From positions 6,424 through 27,342 of the forward strand of contig DBRO01000013.1 in assembly GCA_002306005.1 (NCBI GenBank): DNA of 20,919 nucleotides. The letters are read 5' to 3'. Under the pieces are notes generated by a model. The model ran no database searches and was not told the origin of the DNA. It saw nothing but the letters and a program-made list of their open reading frames with translations. Origin of the DNA: Ruminococcus sp. UBA1366 (lineage in GTDB: Bacteria > Bacillota > Clostridia > Oscillospirales > Ruminococcaceae). Made by a program: the position numbers and the translations under genes. Each line of letters opens with the position of its first letter. Position 1 is the first letter of the stretch. This document shows, one piece after another, positions 1 to 8,744 of the stretch.

Positions 1-2
1 CA

Positions 3-1901
3 CAGGAAGTAAAACCAGAGCCAAAACCGCCGAAAGAACCGCGCAAGAAAGAAAAGCCAAACAAGAATGCGCGGGTGGATATTGCGAAGTATTATGAGGC
101 GGAAACCGTAGTTGAACAGGAAAAGTCAACTGAACCGGAATTTCGTCCGCTGAGCGACAGAAAGCACCCCAGGGAGCTTGATATGGCATTTCCCAATGAG
201 AAGTCCTCGTATTTTGAAAAATTTGAATCGGCTGAAACAGGCACAGCAGTGGCAGAACTGCAGGAGGATCTGCCGCCGTTTGCTGTGGAAGAACCGGCAA
301 CCGAACCGATCAATGCGAAAGAAAAAATGCCGGAAACCAAGCCGCGCCGGCAGCGCGAACCCGCCATGAAAAAGACGGTCTATGTAGAAAACGATGGGCA
401 GACTACGCTGTTTGAAAAAACAATCGCAGATAATGTGTACCTCGCACCGCCGGTTACGCTATTAAAATACCCCGCGAACAACGCGGATGTTGCCGCATCG
501 CAGGCAGAAATCCGCCAAAAATCCGAAACGCTTGTGGATACGCTCAAAAGCTTTGGCGTGCAGACAAGAATTGTGGATATTCACCGCGGGCCTTCTGTGA
601 CACGGTATGAATTACAGCCTGCCGCGGGTGTGAAAGTAAGCAAAATCACCGGACTAGCCGATGATATTGCGCTCAATCTTGCCGCTGAAGGCGTACGAAT
701 TGAAGCGCCGATTCCCGGCAAAGCGGCAGTGGGCATTGAAATTGCCAACAAGCACCGTGACAGCGTTTCTATCCGCGAGCTGATTGACAGCGAGGAGTAC
801 CGCGGCGGAAAGGGCAGGCTGACGTTTGCTGTGGGAAAAGACATTGAGGGCAAAATTATCATGGGCGATATTACCAAAATGCCCCACTTGCTCATCGCCG
901 GCACGACCGGTTCCGGAAAATCTGTGTTTACAAACTCTATTATTATGAATATTCTTTATAAAGCATCGCCGAGTGAGGTTAAAATCATTCTGATTGACCC
1001 CAAACAGGTGGAATTTCCGATTTATAACGGCATCCCGCACCTGCTGATCCCGGTAGTGACTGAGGCAAGAAAAGCTGCCGGTGCGTTGGGCTGGGCGGTG
1101 AATGAAATGATGCGCCGTTACAAAATGTTCTCCGATACGGGCGTGCGGGATATTTACGATTATAATGATTTGGCAAAAACAAAAGAGGAACTGGAATTCA
1201 TGCCGCAGATGGTGATTGTGGTGGACGAACTTGCCGACTTGATGATGGCAGCACCGAAAGAAGTAGAGGATTCCATTTGCCGGATTGCACAGCTTGCGCG
1301 TGCGGCGGGAATGCATTTGATTATTGCAACGCAGTCGCCGCGTGTGGACGTGGTAACCGGACTAATTAAGGCGAATATTCCCAGCCGAGTTGCGCTGAAG
1401 GTTTCCAACCAGATAGATTCCCGCGTGATTTTGGACGAGGGCGGCGCGGAAAAGCTTCTTGGGCAGGGTGATATGCTGTATAAGCCCGTGGGACTGGGCA
1501 AGCCCATGCGGATTCAAGGCAGCTATGTGCCGACAAAGGAAGTCCGTGCCGTGGTGGAATTTCTGAAAAACCAGGAAAAAGCAAATTATGATGAGGGCGT
1601 TTTGGGCGAAATTGAAACCTGTACACCCGTGCCAAAGGGCGAAAAGCAACCCGCCGGCGGGGAGGAGAACAGTCTGAAAAGTGCGGACGAGATGATTGAA
1701 GACGCCATCAACGTCATTGTGGAGTCCGGTCAGGCATCAACTTCTTACCTGCAAAGGCGGCTGAAGCTGGGTTATGCCCGCGCCGCGAGAATTATGGACG
1801 AACTGGAGAATCTGGGCGTTGTGGGCGAGGCACAGGGCGCAAAGCCGCGAAAAGTCCTGCTCACGCGGGAACAATGGCTGGAGCGTCAAGCGATGAAATA
1901 A
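3..1901 (+). CDS. ftsK: FtsK/SpoIIIE-family DNA translocase (5' end outside window)
   Basis: ATP-driven double-stranded DNA pump that clears chromosomal DNA through the division or sporulation septum. The frame is open to the window edge, so the N-terminal membrane segments and true start are missing; the visible part opens in a Pro/Lys/Glu-rich linker. An in-frame GTG at 75 is not a credible start. Seen in order: the FtsK alpha region (about 520-800), the Walker A motif GTTGSGKS at 900-923, the Walker B stretch VIVVDE near 1210-1230, a conserved segment with ATQSPRVDVVTG near 1327, and a C-terminal winged-helix gamma domain (about 1681-1890) that in this family reads KOPS/SRS-type DNA polarity signals. 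FtsK and SpoIIIE cannot be separated without the N-terminus. It is followed after 19 bases by the MBL-fold gene. Confidence 0.95.
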   Translation, partial: QEVKPEPKPPKEPRKKEKPNKNARVDIAKYYEAETVVEQEKSTEPEFRPLSDRKHPRELDMAFPNEKSSYFEKFESAETGTAVAELQEDLPPFAVEEPATEPINAKEKMPETKPRRQREPAMKKTVYVENDGQTTLFEKTIADNVYLAPPVTLLKYPANNADVAASQAEIRQKSETLVDTLKSFGVQTRIVDIHRGPSVTRYELQPAAGVKVSKITGLADDIALNLAAEGVRIEAPIPGKAAVGIEIANKHRDSVSIRELIDSEEYRGGKGRLTFAVGKDIEGKIIMGDITKMPHLLIAGTTGSGKSVFTNSIIMNILYKASPSEVKIILIDPKQVEFPIYNGIPHLLIPVVTEARKAAGALGWAVNEMMRRYKMFSDTGVRDIYDYNDLAKTKEELEFMPQMVIVVDELADLMMAAPKEVEDSICRIAQLARAAGMHLIIATQSPRVDVVTGLIKANIPSRVALKVSNQIDSRVILDEGGAEKLLGQGDMLYKPVGLGKPMRIQGSYVPTKEVRAVVEFLKNQEKANYDEGVLGEIETCTPVPKGEKQPAGGEENSLKSADEMIEDAINVIVESGQASTSYLQRRLKLGYARAARIMDELENLGVVGEAQGAKPRKVLLTREQWLERQAMK

Positions 1902-1920
1902 AGCGAATGGGAGCGTGCAT

Positions 1921-2886
1921 ATGGCACGGATTTCACCAAATCAAATGCGGCAGGTTGTGCGCAAAATCAAAGGCGGCAGTCGCCTGCAAAAAGGATTGAT
2001 TCTCCTATTTGTGGTTGCGGCGCTGGTTTTGTGGGCGCTCAACAAAGCCGGAATTCTGCAATACAAAGACCTTTACACGGCGGCTGGATTACGCGAGAAC
2101 CCTGCCTCGGATGAGGATTTTTCCATTCAGTTTTTGGATGTAGGGCAGGGGGACAGCACGCTGGTAATTTGCGGCGAACACGCCATGCTGATTGATGCCG
2201 GAGAGGTGGACAAGGCACAAAGCGTGGTTAATTACATAAAAAATCAAAATGTGGAAAAACTGGACTATGTTATTGACACGCACCAGCATTCCGACCACAT
2301 TGGCGGAATGCAAAGTGTTTTGGAAAACTTTGAAGTGGATAAAATAATTATGCCAAAAATGCCGGACGAACTTGTTCCCACAACCTATGTGTATGAAAAT
2401 CTTCTGACGGAAATAAAGTCGCAGCGCAAAAAAATTACTGCGGCAACGGATACCCACTTTTCGCTGGGGGATGCGACCGTGGAAACCTTTACGGCAAAGG
2501 GCGATTATGATGATTTGAATAACTATTCTGTATTTGTGAAAATCACGTTTGGTGGCACGAGCTTTTTAATTACCGGCGACGGCGAAAAAGCGGAGGAAAA
2601 AGAACTGCTGGCGCAGGAGTTTGATTTGTCGGCAACAGTGCTGAAAGTCGGTCACCACGGGAGCAATACCTCCACATCGGATACGTTTCTGGCGGCTGTG
2701 AATCCGCAGTACGCGGTCATTTCTGTCGGGGAGGGAAATTCCTACGGGCATCCGGCGGACGCGGTGGTACAGCGGCTTAAGGACTTTGGCACGGAGGTGT
2801 ACCGCACGGATTTACAGGGCGCAGTCGTGATGGAATCCGATGGCGAAACTGTGCAGATTAAAACAGAAAAGAGCGAAAGTTCATGA
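1921..2886 (+). CDS. Membrane-anchored ComEC/Rec2-type MBL-fold hydrolase
   Basis: A 321-residue protein with an N-terminal membrane anchor (LILLFVVAALVLWAL, about residues 25-39) followed by a metallo-beta-lactamase fold of the kind found at the C-terminus of ComEC. Metal-site motifs are visible: THQHSDHIGG (the HxHxDH motif), ITGDGE, and KVGHHGSNTSTS. The ComEC channel domain is absent, so this is a standalone hydrolase domain that probably faces the outside. ComEC MBL domains are thought to be nucleases, so extracellular phosphodiester cleavage is possible; the substrate is unknown. The start is ATG 1921, with GGGAG 7 bases upstream; a GTG at 1915 sits too close to that site. The last four bases overlap the DUF3006 gene, suggesting coupled translation. 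Confidence 0.88.
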   Translation: MARISPNQMRQVVRKIKGGSRLQKGLILLFVVAALVLWALNKAGILQYKDLYTAAGLRENPASDEDFSIQFLDVGQGDSTLVICGEHAMLIDAGEVDKAQSVVNYIKNQNVEKLDYVIDTHQHSDHIGGMQSVLENFEVDKIIMPKMPDELVPTTYVYENLLTEIKSQRKKITAATDTHFSLGDATVETFTAKGDYDDLNNYSVFVKITFGGTSFLITGDGEKAEEKELLAQEFDLSATVLKVGHHGSNTSTSDTFLAAVNPQYAVISVGEGNSYGHPADAVVQRLKDFGTEVYRTDLQGAVVMESDGETVQIKTEKSESS

Positions 2887-3125
2887 CGGAGATAAATAAA
2901 GAATTACTTGTGATAGACCGGTTTGAAAATGATTTTGCGGTGTGCTTTCCCGTTCAAATGCAAGTGGGTGCCGCACCTTGTAATCTACCCAAAGCAGAAA
3001 TTGAAAACGACGCAAAAGCCGGCGATGTGCTGGTGTACAAAAACGGATTTTGGCGGGTGGATGCCGAACAAACAAAAGCCCGCCGGAAAAAAATTCTGGC
3101 AATGCAAAACAACCTCTGGGATTAA
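2883..3125 (+). CDS. DUF3006 family protein
   Basis: An 80-residue protein of unknown function. It shows the features of DUF3006: an opening LLVIDRFENDFAVC strand pair, a central AGDVLVYKNGFWRVD segment and a charged C-terminal helix ending near LWD. It has no signal peptide or membrane segment. Its start overlaps the stop of the preceding MBL-fold gene (ATGA at 2883-2886). DUF3006 genes are repeatedly found beside ComEC-type MBL genes, so a shared role or regulatory partnership is a fair inference, but no biochemical function can be assigned from sequence. Confidence 0.8.
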   Translation: MTEINKELLVIDRFENDFAVCFPVQMQVGAAPCNLPKAEIENDAKAGDVLVYKNGFWRVDAEQTKARRKKILAMQNNLWD

Positions 3126-3165
3126 CCGGACCAAAATAAATTATGTGGTGAAAGGCAGCGTTGAC

Positions 3166-4035
3166 ATGGAAAAAGCATTATTCAACGTCATCAAACAGAA
3201 ATTCCCGAAGATGTCGAAAGGACATAAGCTAATTGCAAATTACATATTGGAGCATTATGACAAGGCGGCGTATATGACGGCGCTCAAGCTGGGTGTAACG
3301 GTCGGTGTCAGCGAATCCACCGTGGTGCGGTTTGCGTTTGAACTGGGCTTTGACGGCTATCCGCAGCTGCAAAAAACCTTACAGGATTTCATGAAAAACA
3401 AGCTCACCAGTATTCAGCGGATTGAAGTTACATCGGAACTGATCGGCGATGCGGAAATTCTTGATAAGGTTCTCAACCACGATATTGAAAAAATTCGCCG
3501 CACGCTGGAAGAAACCTCGCGGGAGAATTTTGAGCTGGCAGTGGAGAAGATTGTGGGCGCAAAAACGGTTTACATCGCGGGCGCAAGAAGTTCCGCAGCG
3601 CTGGCGGCATTTTTAAGCTACTATTTTAATTTGGTTTTCCCAAATGTCCGGCTGGTGAGCAATTCCTCCGCAAATGATATTTTTGAGCAGATGATACGAA
3701 TCGGCGAGCAGGACGTGATTATCGGCATTTCGTTCCCACGGTATTCCAAGCAAACGGTGAACGCATTGAAATACGCAAAGGACAACGGCGCTTCCGTGGT
3801 CGCACTGACGGACAGCAACGCCTCGCCCCTTGCGGAAATTGCTGACTGCACCTTGCTTGCCCGCAGTGATATGGCATCCTTTGTGGATTCGCTGGTTGCA
3901 CCGCTTAGCTTAATCAATGCGCTGATTGTTGCGGTTTCCAACAAAAAGCGTGTGGAAATTTCAGAGAATTTCAACAAGCTGGAGGGCATTTGGGAGCAGT
4001 ATCATATTTATGCCGGCAACGAGGATAATATTTGA
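3166..4035 (+). CDS. RpiR/MurR-family transcriptional regulator (HTH + SIS)
   Basis: A 289-residue protein with an N-terminal RpiR helix-turn-helix (about residues 20-85, with GVSESTVVRFAFELGFDGYP typical of the family) and a C-terminal SIS domain (about 125-265) containing VYIAGARSSAAL and a GISFPRYSKQTVNALKYAKDNGA stretch. SIS domains bind phosphosugars, so this is expected to sense a sugar or amino-sugar phosphate. The start is ATG 3166, after a AAAGGCAG Shine-Dalgarno at 3151-3158. The frame is open back to 2923, but that part overlaps the DUF3006 gene and does not look like this family; in-frame GTGs at 3145 and 3148 are alternatives. No sugar-pathway gene is next to it, so its target is unclear. 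Confidence 0.9.
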   Translation: MEKALFNVIKQKFPKMSKGHKLIANYILEHYDKAAYMTALKLGVTVGVSESTVVRFAFELGFDGYPQLQKTLQDFMKNKLTSIQRIEVTSELIGDAEILDKVLNHDIEKIRRTLEETSRENFELAVEKIVGAKTVYIAGARSSAALAAFLSYYFNLVFPNVRLVSNSSANDIFEQMIRIGEQDVIIGISFPRYSKQTVNALKYAKDNGASVVALTDSNASPLAEIADCTLLARSDMASFVDSLVAPLSLINALIVAVSNKKRVEISENFNKLEGIWEQYHIYAGNEDNI

Positions 4036-5291
4036 GTATGGCGGAATTTGACGCAGTGATTGTCGGCGGAGGCGCGGCAGGGCTGTTTGCTGCGGCGATG
4101 ATTGGCAGAAACGGCGGCAGCACTTTGATTGTGGAGCGCAACCGTCAAACAGGAAAAAAACTGCTGATTACCGGCAAGGGCAGGTGCAATGTGACAAACC
4201 ACTGCCAGCCGGACGAGGTGCTGAAAAATATCCCGACGAACCCGAAATTTTTATACAGTGCGGTGATGGGCTTTCCGCCCGCCGCGGTGATGGATTATTT
4301 TGAACAGCTGGGCGTTGCATTGAAAACCGAGCGCGGGAATCGGGTGTTTCCCGTCAGCGACAAAGCACAGGACATTGCCGCCGCACTGGAACATGATGCA
4401 AAAGCGCACGGCACAAGAATTGTCCGCGGCAGGGCGGCGGAAATTTTGATGGAAAACGGCAAGGCAATCGGCGTGAAAACGGCGGAGGATTCGTATTTTG
4501 CAAAGAACGTCCTGATTGCCACAGGCGGGATTTCCTACCCGATAACCGGTTCCACAGGGGATGGCTACACGCTTGCCAAACAGGCAGGGCACAGCATTAT
4601 AAAGCCAGCGCCCTCCCTTGTTCCGTTGGTGCTTTCCGGCAGCGAGGCAGCGCGCATGATGGGGCTTTCCCTGCGAAACGTAACACTTTCTGCCTATGAG
4701 GAAAACCGTACAAAGCCGGTGTTTTCCGAACAGGGAGAACTGCTCTTTACGCATTACGGCGTATCCGGCCCGCTGGTGCTTTCAGCAAGTGCACATCTGC
4801 GTCCGGACGAGGGCAGGCATTATGCGCTTTCGATTGATTTAAAGCCGGCGCTGACGGAAAAGCAGTTGGATTTGCGCGTTCAACGGGACTTTGCGGATTT
4901 TGCGAACCGCGATTTTTGCAATGCGCTGGAAAAACTCCTGCCGGCAAAGCTGATACCGGTTGCGGTGGAACGCAGTAAAATTGGTGCGGAAACCAAAGTG
5001 CATTCCATCACAAAAGAACAGCGGCAGGCATTTGTCCGCCTGCTCAAAGATTTCCGGTTTGCGGTGAAAGGGTTTCGTCCGGCGGAAGAGGCAGTGATCA
5101 CACGCGGCGGGGTCTGCGTGAAAGAAATCAACCCGAAAACGCTGGAATCCAAACTGGTTTCGCATTTGTTTTTTGCCGGAGAAGTACTGGATTGCGATGC
5201 ATATACCGGCGGGTTTAATCTGCAAATTGCGTTTTCAACGGCTTATGCGGCGGCAACGGCAATTTGCCAAAAACAGACCGAAAGGAATTAG
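4032..5291 (+). CDS. BaiN/YhiN (HI0933)-family FAD-dependent oxidoreductase
   Basis: A cytosolic flavoprotein of about 419 residues, the usual length for the HI0933/YhiN/BaiN family. The N-terminal dinucleotide-binding motif VIVGGGAAGLFAA is followed by the family signature GKKLLITGKGRCNVTN. The C-terminus has VITRGGVCVKEINPKTLESK and the second FAD-contact region FFAGEVLDCDAYTGGFNLQIAFSTAYA. The natural substrate of most members is unknown; a bile-acid reductase role has been proposed for some clostridial members, but nothing here supports that. The start is uncertain by two codons: TTG 4032 overlaps the preceding stop and has GAGG 7 bases upstream, while ATG 4038 has that same site 13 bases away. 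Confidence 0.9.
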   Translation: MSMAEFDAVIVGGGAAGLFAAAMIGRNGGSTLIVERNRQTGKKLLITGKGRCNVTNHCQPDEVLKNIPTNPKFLYSAVMGFPPAAVMDYFEQLGVALKTERGNRVFPVSDKAQDIAAALEHDAKAHGTRIVRGRAAEILMENGKAIGVKTAEDSYFAKNVLIATGGISYPITGSTGDGYTLAKQAGHSIIKPAPSLVPLVLSGSEAARMMGLSLRNVTLSAYEENRTKPVFSEQGELLFTHYGVSGPLVLSASAHLRPDEGRHYALSIDLKPALTEKQLDLRVQRDFADFANRDFCNALEKLLPAKLIPVAVERSKIGAETKVHSITKEQRQAFVRLLKDFRFAVKGFRPAEEAVITRGGVCVKEINPKTLESKLVSHLFFAGEVLDCDAYTGGFNLQIAFSTAYAAATAICQKQTERN

Positions 5292-5296
5292 AATGT

Positions 5297-6667
5297 ATGG
5301 GAATCAATATTGCGATTGACGGGCCTTCCGGCGCGGGAAAATCCACAATAGCGAAAATGCTTGCCGCAAAAATGCGGTATGTGTATGTGGATACCGGCGC
5401 GCTCTACCGTGCGGTCGCTTATTTTATGGTGAAAAACAGCACGGATCTTCACAGCGAGGAGGCGGTTTCCGCGGCACTTTCCGGCGCAAGTGTGGCGCTT
5501 GCTTATCAGGACGGTGCACAGCGTGTGATTTTAAACGGCGAGGACGTATCGGATTCCATCCGCACACCGGAAATTTCCATGGCGGCATCTGCGGTTTCGG
5601 CTATGCCTGCCGTGCGGGAATTCCTGTTTGCATTACAACAAAAAATTGCGAAGGAAAACAACATTATTATGGACGGCCGCGACATTGGCACGGTGGTGCT
5701 TCCCCATGCCGATGTGAAGATTTTTCTCACTGCTGATGCGGAGGAACGCGCACGCAGGCGCTTTTTGGAACTATCCGAAAAAGGGGACAGTTCCACCTAT
5801 GAGGAGGTTCTTGCGGACATTAACCAGCGGGATTATAACGATACCCACCGCAAAACCGCGCCGCTCAAAAAAGCGGACGATGCCGTGGAAGTCAACTCCA
5901 CTGGACTGACCGCAGAGCAGTCTTCGCAAAAGCTGTTTGAGATTATTCAGGAAAAGTTGAATTTGAAAAAGCCGGAAAAATCCAAGCCGGAGGCAAAGCA
6001 CACGCATTCATTTGATTTTAAGCCCGTACGGCGCGGGGTAAAGCTTAACCCTGTAAAGATGTTTTTTTACCGGATTTTACGGTCGATTGTTACACTGGTG
6101 TATAAAATTACCTATGATTTGCACTTTGAGGGCAAGGAAAATATCCCGAAGGATGGCTGTAATATTTTTGCAAGCAACCACCGCAGTTATGCCGATCCCG
6201 TGCTGATTGCCCTGCCCACACGCGTGCCGTTTTCTTTTATGGCAAAGGAAGAGCTGTTCCAGTCGAATATCTTCTTTACGGCGCTGATTAAAGCGTTTGG
6301 TGCGTTTCCTGTAACACGCGGGAAAGGCGATACCGCCGCAATTGATATGTCTTTGGAACGTTTGCAAAAAGGCTATAATCTGGTGATTTTTCCTGAGGGT
6401 ACGCGCTCCAAGGATGGCACAGTCGGCAAGGGAAAAACCGGTGTCGCGCTGATTGCCGCCGCCGCTCAGGTGCCGGTAATCCCCGTGGGAATTTCGTTTA
6501 AAGAGTCGTTGAAATTCCGCCGAAAGATCGTTGTTAAATTCGGCAAGCCGATTAAGCCGGAGGAACTGAGCATTACTTCTGCCGAACCTCGTGAATTGAA
6601 AAAATTGAAAACAGTAATCATGCAGGCGATTACGGAATTGGTTGAAACAGATGTTAACAAATTGTAA
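5297..6667 (+). CDS. cmk-plsC: Cytidylate kinase / 1-acylglycerol-3-phosphate acyltransferase fusion
   Basis: A 456-residue two-domain protein. Residues 1-220 are cytidylate kinase (CMP/dCMP + ATP to CDP/dCDP): P-loop GPSGAGKST at 9-17, VDTGALYRAVAYF, MDGRDIGTVVLPHADVKIFLTA, and the lid-region RARRR. A charged Lys/Glu/Pro linker (about 222-260) leads to a PlsC/LPLAT domain (about 265-456) with the NHRSYAD active-site motif (His295, Asp300) and the FPEGTRS motif around Glu367, predicted to acylate lysophosphatidate. Both sets of catalytic motifs are intact. The start ATG 5297 follows AAAGGA at 5281-5286; the upstream extension of the frame overlaps the flavoprotein gene. The 3' end overlaps the next gene by 17 bases. 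Confidence 0.94.
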   Translation: MGINIAIDGPSGAGKSTIAKMLAAKMRYVYVDTGALYRAVAYFMVKNSTDLHSEEAVSAALSGASVALAYQDGAQRVILNGEDVSDSIRTPEISMAASAVSAMPAVREFLFALQQKIAKENNIIMDGRDIGTVVLPHADVKIFLTADAEERARRRFLELSEKGDSSTYEEVLADINQRDYNDTHRKTAPLKKADDAVEVNSTGLTAEQSSQKLFEIIQEKLNLKKPEKSKPEAKHTHSFDFKPVRRGVKLNPVKMFFYRILRSIVTLVYKITYDLHFEGKENIPKDGCNIFASNHRSYADPVLIALPTRVPFSFMAKEELFQSNIFFTALIKAFGAFPVTRGKGDTAAIDMSLERLQKGYNLVIFPEGTRSKDGTVGKGKTGVALIAAAAQVPVIPVGISFKESLKFRRKIVVKFGKPIKPEELSITSAEPRELKKLKTVIMQAITELVETDVNKL

Positions 6668-8642
6668 AATTTGCACAGCAAAGACAGCAGGCTTTTGTTT
6701 TGGTGTAGACAGGGCAGTCAAAATAGTGTATAATAACTTAGATAAGCGAAATCAAGTGGTGACACTAGGGCCGATTATCCATAATAAAAACGTCGTGGCG
6801 GAACTTGCTTTGCGCGGTGCGGTTACGGTGGATTCATTATCGGAAATTGCGGCGGGACAAACTGTGGTGATTCGTTCCCACGGGGTGGCAAAAAACGTTT
6901 ATGAACAGTTAGAACAAATCGGTGCAGAAATTATTGATGCAACCTGCCCGTTTGTTGTGCGGATTCACAACATTGTGTCAGAAAAATCCGCACAAGGTTT
7001 TTCTGTATTGATTGCAGGCGACCGCAAACACCCTGAAATTGAGGGAATTGTGGGGTATTGCAAGAACGGCGCCCATGTGTTTGCTGATGCAAACCAACTG
7101 CGCGAACAGATCACGGCGGAGCATTTTCAGCCTGAAAAAGCTGTTATGCTGGCACAGACTACTTTTAGTACGGATGTTTGGGCGGAATGCAAACGCACAG
7201 CGCAGGAACTGCTGCCGGGCCTGACAGTGTTTGAAACCATCTGCAATGCGACTTCTGAACGGCAGAATGAGGCAAGAACACTGGCACAGCAGTCAGATGT
7301 AATGATTATAGCCGGCGACAGGAGCAGTTCCAACACCAAGAAGCTGAAGATGGTATGCGAACCCTACACGAAGTGTATTTTGATAGAAAACGCCAAAGAG
7401 CTGTATCAGTATGATTTCAGCGGAGCGAATAGAATCGGGATTTCTGCCGGTGCATCAACGCCGGCTTATATAATCAAGGAGGTACAACAAACCATGACCG
7501 AAATCACAGGCACAGTAGACGAGGATTTCAACTTTGAAGAAGCGCTCGAGCAGACCTTCAAAAAAATATATACGGGGAAGAGAGTTACCGGATACATAAC
7601 TTCGGTAAACAACAGTGAAGCGATTGTCGACATCGGCACCAAACACACCGGATATATTCCTGCGTCGGAACTGAGCGACGACAGCAGTGTAAAGCCCAAC
7701 GATGTCGTAAAAGTCGGCGACGAAATCAGTTTAATCGTGATGAAAATTGATGACCAAAATGGAATGGTGACGCTTTCCAAGAGAAAAGCAGATGCTATGG
7801 TCGGATTTGAGAAGATTCGCAAGGCAAAGGAAGAGGACACCATTGTTACCGGAACGATTACGAATGTGGTGAAAGGCGGCGTGCTGGCATCCGTCAGCGG
7901 CGTAAAAGTTTTTATTCCTGCCTCACAGGCAACTGCCCGCCGAGATGACAAGCTGGAAGATCTGCTGAAAAAGACGGTGGATTTCAAAATCATCGAAATC
8001 AACGAGGGCAGACAGCGCGCAGTTGGTTCCATTCGTGCTGTACTGAAAGAGCAGCGTGATGCCGCAAAGGCGAAGTTCTTTGAAACCGCAGAAGTCGGCA
8101 TGACTGTGACGGGAGAAGTAAAATCCGTGACAGATTATGGCGCATTTGTGGATTTGGGCGGCGTGGATGGACTGGTGCGCAAGAGCGATTTGTCTTGGTA
8201 TCGCATCAAACACCCGTCGGATGTAGTGAACGTCGGCGATAAGATTGAAGTTACGGTTAAGGATATTGACCGTGAGACAGAAAAAATTTCGCTTTCTTAC
8301 AAGAAACCCGATGAAAATCCGTGGGAAGTTTTTGTAAAGAATTATGAGGTCGGACAAGTTGTATCGGCTACAGTTGTTTCGATTACTTCGTTTGGCGCTT
8401 TTGCCCAGATTATGAAAGGCATCGATGGACTGATTCACATTTCTCAGATCGCGAACAAGCGCGTGGAAAGCGTGGGCGAACTGTTGAAAGTCGGACAGCA
8501 GGTTGATGTAAAAATTACGGAAATTGATACCGAAAGAAAGCGCATTAGTCTGTCCATTCGGGCATTGCTCCCCGAGGACGAGGATGCAGAAGAGGCAGCA
8601 GAAGATACAGCGGAAATCGCTGAGGAAGCTTCCGCAGAATAA
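6651..8642 (+). CDS. ispH-rpsA: IspH (HMBPP reductase) / ribosomal protein S1 fusion
   Basis: A 663-residue fusion. Residues 1-281 are IspH, the last enzyme of the MEP isoprenoid pathway, which reduces HMBDP to IPP and DMAPP with a 4Fe-4S cluster. The three cluster cysteines are present: Cys16 in AGFCFGV, Cys99 in ATCPFV and Cys198 in ICNATSERQ. Residues 282-663 hold four S1 RNA-binding repeats (about 308-378, 393-463, 482-553 and 565-636) and an acidic tail, matching the short Firmicutes form of ribosomal protein S1. This fusion is known in Clostridia. ATG 6651 has no clear Shine-Dalgarno and overlaps the cmk-plsC stop, so translation is probably coupled; TTG 6642 is an alternative. A perfect ribosome-binding site lies inside the frame at 7476. 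Confidence 0.95.
   Translation: MLTNCKICTAKTAGFCFGVDRAVKIVYNNLDKRNQVVTLGPIIHNKNVVAELALRGAVTVDSLSEIAAGQTVVIRSHGVAKNVYEQLEQIGAEIIDATCPFVVRIHNIVSEKSAQGFSVLIAGDRKHPEIEGIVGYCKNGAHVFADANQLREQITAEHFQPEKAVMLAQTTFSTDVWAECKRTAQELLPGLTVFETICNATSERQNEARTLAQQSDVMIIAGDRSSSNTKKLKMVCEPYTKCILIENAKELYQYDFSGANRIGISAGASTPAYIIKEVQQTMTEITGTVDEDFNFEEALEQTFKKIYTGKRVTGYITSVNNSEAIVDIGTKHTGYIPASELSDDSSVKPNDVVKVGDEISLIVMKIDDQNGMVTLSKRKADAMVGFEKIRKAKEEDTIVTGTITNVVKGGVLASVSGVKVFIPASQATARRDDKLEDLLKKTVDFKIIEINEGRQRAVGSIRAVLKEQRDAAKAKFFETAEVGMTVTGEVKSVTDYGAFVDLGGVDGLVRKSDLSWYRIKHPSDVVNVGDKIEVTVKDIDRETEKISLSYKKPDENPWEVFVKNYEVGQVVSATVVSITSFGAFAQIMKGIDGLIHISQIANKRVESVGELLKVGQQVDVKITEIDTERKRISLSIRALLPEDEDAEEAAEDTAEIAEEASAE
7476..7496 (+). 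promoter_or_regulatory. Internal ribosome-binding site for separate S1 translation
   Basis: AAGGAGGT at 7476-7483 is a full-length match to the anti-Shine-Dalgarno, 10 bases before an in-frame ATG at 7494. It falls exactly at the IspH/S1 junction. Initiation here would give a 382-residue protein with all four S1 repeats (7494-8642). This is the strongest ribosome-binding sequence in the operon, while the fusion's own start is weak. Confidence 0.7.
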
Positions 8643-8654
8643 GTATGCTTTCAT

Positions 8655-8689
8655 CAGGATACCGTTGCCATGCGGTATCCTGTTTTTTT
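8655..8689 (+). terminator. Intrinsic terminator of the ftsK-to-rpsA operon
   Basis: A perfect 10-bp stem (CAGGATACCG paired with CGGTATCCTG) with an 8-base loop, followed directly by seven Ts. It lies 12 bases after the S1 stop codon. Confidence 0.93.
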
Positions 8690-8744
8690 GGAATGTAACC
8701 TGTGGTATCAAAGCGGAAAAAAGGGTTACAATTCGGCTAAACAC

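Noticed and set aside
1921..2886. Full competence protein ComEC
   Set aside because: Only one membrane helix and the MBL domain are present; the channel and OB-fold domains are absent.
2923..3165. 81-residue N-terminal extension of the RpiR regulator
   Set aside because: It overlaps the DUF3006 gene out of frame and RpiR proteins begin near the chosen ATG.
7923..8744. 273-codon open frame on the - strand opposite S1
   Set aside because: It runs through the terminator and opposite the S1 repeats, with no recognisable domain or plausible ribosome-binding site.
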